Source: Meghimatium bilineatum (taxonomy: Eukaryota; Mollusca; Gastropoda; Stylommatophora; Philomycidae). From it: a stretch of 64,000 nt of DNA. The stretch covers positions 4,462,001-4,526,000 of the forward strand of contig CM067319.1 in assembly GCA_034231615.1 (NCBI GenBank), in the 5' to 3' direction. A model generated the notes under the pieces. That model was not told the DNA's origin. It searched no databases and saw only the letters and a program-made list of their open reading frames with translations. Both the position numbers and the translations under genes were made by a program. Every line of letters starts with the position of its first letter. Position 1 is the stretch's first letter. Positions 22,373 through 64,000 of this stretch are shown piece by piece.

Positions 22373-24419
22373 CTCATTTCACACGTAGCACGCTTTCTCT
22401 CTTATTCTTTAGTTAGTATCACCGTCACCGTCTGACATCTCAAAGCATCAAATTATGAATCAGGACACAGACCCCAGACACAATTTCCCGTTTCACATTA
22501 GATAGATTTCTGTTGAATGACTGGAGAGTCAACCGTACCTGGTACTAATTGAACACCCAGACAGTATCCAAACAGTGCCATATTCTTTTAGAACAGCATC
22601 AATCACACAAGGGCTCCAGTAGCTAGTGGGTCTATGCAGTGAGGAAAATATTATCAACATTGGATTTGGATCTAGTAATAGATATTGTGTCGATGTTTAG
22701 AAGAGATAAAAGTGTATCAACAATAAGCAGTGTTTTATCTGATTGGTGGGATTTTCATTCAAGGATTAACATAACGTATGATATATATGAACTTCCAGTA
22801 GTGACGTCCGTTGATGGAGGGTGTTTCTCTTATCACGTCTGGGTCATTCAGTCGATTAATAAACTAACATCGTAAAGTCCAGACCGATGTGTGTAACAGA
22901 AGTCAGTTCATTCCAATTCGTTTTAGCTTTGAACAGACAGAATTGGAGAGATCTGACCTCTGCCCCTATGCGCTAACTTTAATGCCAAAAGAAAAGGAAT
23001 TAATATATCATTGATTCTCAACCGTCACACCAAGAACCGGTTGAGGGCCAAGACATGATGTTTGCCGTGCCGTGACGTCATGTTTGTCGTGTCTCGAGAG
23101 GTTCTCCAGAGTTTTCTCAGAACTGGAAACGGAACTTCCATATTTGTTACAATGTGACGTCATTCTGCAGATAATAGTGTGCTGTGTTTTTTTGTGTGTT
23201 TATTTGTGTAGTGCAGGGAACTGTGGTGTTTAGGGACTAATAGACTTGAAAGTTAATGTTACACATTCCATATTTAAAATTTTTAGCTGCTATACGTCAT
23301 TGTTCTTGAATGCAAACTTTTTGTGTTTCTACTAATCATGCATATCGAGTCACTAACGATGCACACATGAGTTGTCCTCCGTGTACGCACCCAGATCAAA
23401 GCTTTGTACACAGCCATAATCTTCCAAAAGCAAATGTGCCACTCTCCACTTTAATCATACTCCAGACATGCTGAACAGTGAATTCCTATGCTCTATTAAC
23501 GTGTCTAACAACCAAACTATCAGTGCATATAATCATGTCCTATCCCTTGGAGTTAGTTAGTCGTCGGATCATCATCACTACAAACTGGACACGTTCATAG
23601 TTGTTCCGATCTCTCCTTGAGTGTATCCGCCATTACACTTCTGCTAGGCAGTACCTTGGAGTTCTAACTGACCAATGCCTGCACATCAGACTCCACCGCA
23701 ACAGTGCACCACTCTTTGCATTGTCTATGATGTTCGTCCGTCGTAATCAACGATGACCAAAAACTCAACCATAATAATAATAACAATAAGTAATAAAAAA
23801 TATTAAAGGTAATAGTGAGTTTTTATATTACTAACAAGTCCAATGCGCGCACAAAATTTTCTTCTACAGAATTGACACCTGTAGATGTTGCCTATGGGAC
23901 GTTGAGATGATTTTTCTTTTCTACGTGCCCGCTTCTGCCCTGTCTATAGAGAGCTATTATCACTCAGAAGAAGGTATGGCAATCGAAGGACAAAATCTTT
24001 TCGCACCAAGCACCACATCTTTCAGCATACGCACACTTCTCACACGTAAACTTCATGATTTGACTATTTCTAGTCTACTATCATTCACTTTCTGAAGTTA
24101 AGTATGCAATGCGTGTTCTTTGTCAGCTGTGATTTGGAAGGGGGCTCGTGCACTGTATAACTGTATTCTGTGATATATAGTTGGGCAGTAGAGTAAGAAT
24201 ATTATGGCTAGTACTGATGTATCTCAAGTACACCAAGTATGATACGCATACCCTCATTCCGGATCGTATGCAATATTTTGTTGTGAAGACATTATCTATG
24301 TGTATTGCGTGATACCATGGTTGCCAGTGTGCCTCTCGGCCTTGTATCTCCGACTTAAGCACATACCTTTGCTTGGGCATAACTGTGGTCCTGCTCGATG
24401 TATGGGATGACCCCACAAA
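22373..24419. other. Intergenic DNA
   Basis: No supportable gene. ORFs at 22639 (78 aa) and 23907 (62 aa) show no recognisable motif. The piece at 23640-23760 has the look of a dispersed repeat (CTAGGCAGTACCTTGGAG, CGTCGTAATCAACGATGACC) but has no partner in this window. Confidence 0.35.
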
Positions 24420-24690
24420 CAACAAACTAAACAGCCACTTAAAATATAATAAAACTGGTTCCATCACCTCTGTGTCCATGTTGGCTGGCAACACAGACTG
24501 CGGAACATATCCCACAAGACTGCACTACACTAAACCAGCTGAGGAAGGAACACTGGCTCACTGAGTCAGATAAACACAATAAGCTATATGGGAACCTTGA
24601 GGATATTTCAAATACATCAGCATTTATCTTGAAAACTTTTAATTGCTGTGTAGACATGTTAAAATGCGAACGAGAGGAAGCGACAATATT
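24420..24690 (+). mobile_element. LINE 3'-end fragment, RNase H-type family
   Basis: The ORF fragment LNSHLKYNKTGSITSVSMLA then CGTYPTRLHYTKPAEEGTLA is a diverged copy of 35035-35275 (SHLNKLRLVPSPLCSYRQAA, AEHILQDCITLNQL), the C-terminal zinc-knuckle region of a jockey/I-like LINE. Confidence 0.6.
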
Positions 24691-25724
24691 TAAGTGTGCG
24701 CCTGCATGAGCGTACGAATTGCCAATACGTACTCTATAATAGAAACAAGCAGCTCCTGATATAGAAGAAATAGTAAGCTCTGTTCGCACTGAGCAGCAGC
24801 CAAAACTTTCATAGCTTCAAGACCTCTATTCATATTAAACAGCAGCCAAAACTTTCATAGCTTTCAAAGCTTCAAAACCTCTTTTCATATTAAACAGCAG
24901 CCTTATCTTTCATCGTTGGCATGTCTGTATATTGAGGTTCTCTTATGGAAGCTCTGTAGCATGTCTATACATTTATGCTTTTCATTCTTTTTAAAATGTT
25001 GTTTTTGTTTAATGAATTGTTATTAGTATATATGCATGCAACCTCGGTGGTTCGGAGGGAGCCAGAAATGTACTGTACAACACCGGGTAGGAGGAAACTG
25101 ACTGCAATGCCATAAAGTTCATTAGACTAATTGTACGATGTTCTCCACAATCTATGACACCAGGTTTCCTTCTCCACAATCTATGACACCAGGTTTCCTT
25201 CTCCACAATCTATGACACCATGTGACTGAGCCAGTTGATCTATTGTCTGTCTATATATTGTTTGCAAGATATGGTATTTACTATCTTTCTGGTGCCTCAT
25301 TTCTCATTCGGTCTCTTCTGGTGAAGTTTATAGCCTTCCTCAAATGAATTCAAGTGGGAAACATGAGGATAAACGAAAATATTTTTTACAGCTGATGGTA
25401 ATTGACCCAGGTCCGTTCTTGAAACATATATATACTCGTACTACAAGGGCCAATAGTTTTACTTGTAAACATAAATAACACAGAGACAGTACAGTGTTGC
25501 TTCAAATAATAGCTCATACAAATAAATTAAATGTTACAAGAAGATCTATTTTCCTGTTTAGTACGAATATATATGTTCTATGTTTGTATTAATGAGGATA
25601 CTTGAATATTTGTACGGGATGTTCGTTGTTGTTATAATAGTCCTTGTCTCGATTGGTCATTTCTCAATGATTTGAGTACACAGTTTGAATGTCTTGACCA
25701 GATTACATCTTTTTGGGGGGATGT
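24691..25724. other. Intergenic DNA with small duplications
   Basis: A direct duplication (CAGCAGCCAAAACTTTCATAG) occurs at about 24790 and 24840, and a 28-bp unit with CTCCACAATCTATGACACCA is repeated three times at 25140-25220. No gene recognised. Confidence 0.45.
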
Positions 25725-25815
25725 GGTTGGTCAAGTACGGAAACCCTGTTTACGTGAGTTGCAAGGCGATTCGGTGCCGCTAGGACGTACCTGGCTCAAT
25801 TCCTGTTAGCTGTAA
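25725..25815 (+). mobile_element. tRNA-like SINE head, family 2, best copy
   Basis: Contains TGGTCAAGTACGG, close to the RNA polymerase III box A consensus, and about 55 bp later GGCTCAATTCC, close to box B. The intervening part GAGTTGCAAGGCGATTCGGT is conserved in the minus-strand copies at 16505, 44305, 49465 and 59405. This arrangement is that of a tRNA-derived SINE head. No tRNA clover-leaf can be drawn with confidence. Confidence 0.55.
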
Positions 25816-25883
25816 GAATTTTAGTCTTTCTCAGGCATGTCATCTCGCATGTTGTAATATTTTTCAAGATTGTTTTTATCAGG

Positions 25884-25992
25884 GGCCATGTCTGGCAATG
25901 GTAACATAGCGTTTGGAATAAAGAGTGTGTTTATTATCTGTGGTTTGGTCGCCATGTTGATCGCTGGGTTTTTAAACAGCGGTGACAGTTGG
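25884..25992 (+). CDS. Possible coding exon with one membrane segment
   Basis: A stretch bordered by TTTTTATCAG at its 5' side and TTG|GTATGT at its 3' side reads AMSGNGNIAFGIKSVFIICG then LVAMLIAGFLNSGDSW. SVFIICGLVAMLIAGFL would make a transmembrane helix. If real, it is an exon of an unidentified membrane protein, and the hAT MITE at 26005 has jumped to within a few bases of the splice donor. No partner exon was found, so this is tentative. Confidence 0.25.
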
Positions 25993-25996
25993 TATG

Positions 25997-26481
25997 TTAT
26001 AGCGCAGGGGTCGGGAACCCATGGCTCGCTAGCCAGATGTGGCTCTATTGATGGCCAACATTTTTATAATCGAACATTTCTCAGCGAGCCAGATGCAGCC
26101 ATCAATAGAGCCACATCTGGCTCGCAGACAAATGTTCGATTATATAAAAAAAAAATTCTTTAGACTCCTTTGATCTACATATTAATTGCATATCAATATT
26201 TCATTCTACAAATGAGCTAAAGTCTACTGCAGCTCAGCATCAGAAGTCGCATTAATGGTAAGAAATACTCATTATTGATTATCAACAGCATAACAATGTT
26301 ATTAAAAAGAATTCAGAAACATAATTATTGTACTTTTAGTGTTGAAATTACACAAAATGCACACATTTACCTGAATTTTTAGTTTTAAACATAATGTATG
26401 GCTCTCACAGAATTACTTTTCAAAATATGTGGTGTCCACAGCTCTCTCAGACAAAAAAGTTCCCGAACCCCTGTTATAGCG
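25997..26481. mobile_element. Non-autonomous hAT element with perfect 8-bp target duplication
   Basis: The 469-bp element (26005-26473) begins CAGGGGTCGGGAACC and ends GTTCCCGAACCCCTG, near-perfect terminal inverted repeats. Both sides carry TTATAGCG (25997-26004, 26474-26481). Inside is a second inverted pair (AGCCAGATGTGGCTCTATTG near 26031 and its complement near 26100). No transposase is encoded. A relative without termini lies at 28118-28225. Confidence 0.92.
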
Positions 26482-26589
26482 TTTGCTTTTTGGCACCTCC
26501 TCTCAGTTTCCTGCATTTGAAAAACAAGATAAATGACAACTTGCGTTTTCGTTCGAGTTTTTTAACATTACAGTTTCTATAACAGAGGG

Positions 26590-26970
26590 ATATTAGAGGA
26601 AACAGAGATGTGGTTCTACAGAAGAATGCTGAGAATACCATAGACTGTCAGAAAAAGTAATGTAGATGTGTTGAAAGAGTCAAATGCGAAATGGACCTTA
26701 ATCAACAACATAAGAAAAAGGCAATCTTCTTTTTTTGGCCACTTCACGAGACAGGCAGGTTTGGAGAACATAGTCACAACAGGCACAATTGAAGGCAACA
26801 GAGACAGAGGGGGACAACGTGAGAAAATATTATACATTTTGACAGCCTGTCACGGCAGGGAAACAACAACGACCTTGATAAATAATACTGTGGACAGAGA
26901 ACTGTGGAGAGCCATGACTTCCTACGCCAGCCGGCGTGGAACCTGATGATGATGATGATGATGATGATAA
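26590..26970 (+). mobile_element. LINE C-terminal fragment with (GAT)n tail
   Basis: The ORF around 26668-26946 reads LINNIRKRQSSFFGHFTRQA, GLENIVTTGTIEGNRDRGGQ and ends RELWRAMTSYASRRGT. The same terminus occurs in the minus-strand element at 37379-38135, and both are followed by GATGAT repeats. The 5' part (WTVRK) is in another frame. Confidence 0.75.
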
Positions 26971-27068
26971 CAGAGTGCTCTCCCTAGTTGCTAAACATGG
27001 TTGCCACTTGTAAACAATGTTTTGTATATTAATTAGCTTGTATTTACTCTTGATAAAAAAACCTTTAC

Positions 27069-27074
27069 TATAAA
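27069..27074 (+). promoter_or_regulatory. TATA box candidate of the KIF25-like gene
   Basis: TATAAA lies 55 bp upstream of the first ATG (27129). Transcription start would be near 27100, leaving a leader of about 30 bases. The region is AT-rich, so this is weak. Confidence 0.3.
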
Positions 27075-27128
27075 GTGTATACGACACGATACGTGACAAA
27101 GACACAACTACAACCAACACAAGTTACA

Positions 27129-63571
<36,443 letters not shown>

Positions 63572-64000
63572 GTAGGTTTCCATCAATATGTCATAATGAA
63601 TTACTTTATTAGTGGACACGGCTCACATGGGAGACTTTCCGTTGTTCTTGATTCTAAGCCAATATTAGACATGCGGTAACTCTTTCCAAACCAATCATTG
63701 ATATTTTGGCAACACTGATATATTAGCAAATTAAAGAAACCTCAGACCAGTCACTGATATAATAATTTTGATTTCTGTCAATCAGAAATAAATCAGTTAT
63801 ATTTTGTGGCTTGGTAAAACTAGTTTTAAATTAATCCAAGTAGAATACTTCCACTTCTGTTTTGACCACAGTAAAACCAGTGTTAGTATAGAAAATAGCA
63901 ATTGTTGTGACTTAATGGCAATTTTTTAATATCTTTTATTGCTTCTGATATCATTCATAAAAAAATGTATATGAATTCCACATTTATTGATATAAATTCA
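63572..64000. other. KIF25-like intron 13, start
   Basis: No exon seen before the window ends; the remaining motor segment (alpha-4 to neck-distal end) must lie downstream. Confidence 0.6.

Overview
The window is animal nuclear DNA: long introns with GT/AG borders, non-LTR retrotransposon debris, SINEs, hAT-type MITEs and a very high load of mini- and microsatellites. The mix of LINEs (a jockey/I-like RT-RNase H element, several RTE-like elements), a Penelope-like element and tRNA-like SINEs suggests a lophotrochozoan, most likely a mollusc and perhaps a gastropod. That is an inference, and no species is claimed.

Two host genes can be supported. (1) 12838-13524 (+) is an intronless 228-residue ORF of unknown function. 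It has a TATA box at 12683 and, further upstream, four tandem 35-bp repeats that each carry the palindrome AACCGGTT. (2) From 27129 to beyond the right edge (+) lies a kinesin-14 gene that I assign to KIF25. Thirteen coding exons spread over about 36 kb give an N-terminal coiled coil, the kinesin-14 neck, the P-loop, switch I and switch II. The end of the motor is outside the window. A 53-bp exon at 44665-44717 has no long ORF of its own and was found by requiring the reading frame to join its neighbours.

Layout. 1-12.2 kb: LINE 3' ends and minisatellites (43, 21, 74 and 35 bp units) plus AT and GATA microsatellites. 12.2-14.1 kb: the 228-residue gene. 14-27 kb: mostly unannotated AT-rich DNA with two hAT MITEs (15.6 and 26.0 kb), a 48-bp minisatellite inside a LINE ORF (21.6-22.4 kb) and a possible membrane-segment exon at 25.88 kb. 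27-64 kb: the KIF25-like gene. Its introns hold most of the mobile DNA: a tRNA-type SINE, a hAT MITE with perfect 8-bp target duplications, a GIY-YIG Penelope-like remnant enclosed with a LINE between inverted repeats (40.1-44.0 kb), a 1.85-kb 37-bp array, a LINE insertion with the 5'-inverted twin-priming structure (47.3-47.75 kb) and a 3-kb LINE with a 16-bp target duplication (50.66-53.63 kb).

A recurring theme is that LINE 3' ends are the starting points of tandem repeats: (TAGA)n, (GAT)n, (ATT)n, and the 74-, 48- and 37-bp arrays. In one case a kinesin exon's 3' end together with its splice donor has itself become a 51-bp, in-frame tandem array (55726-56027).
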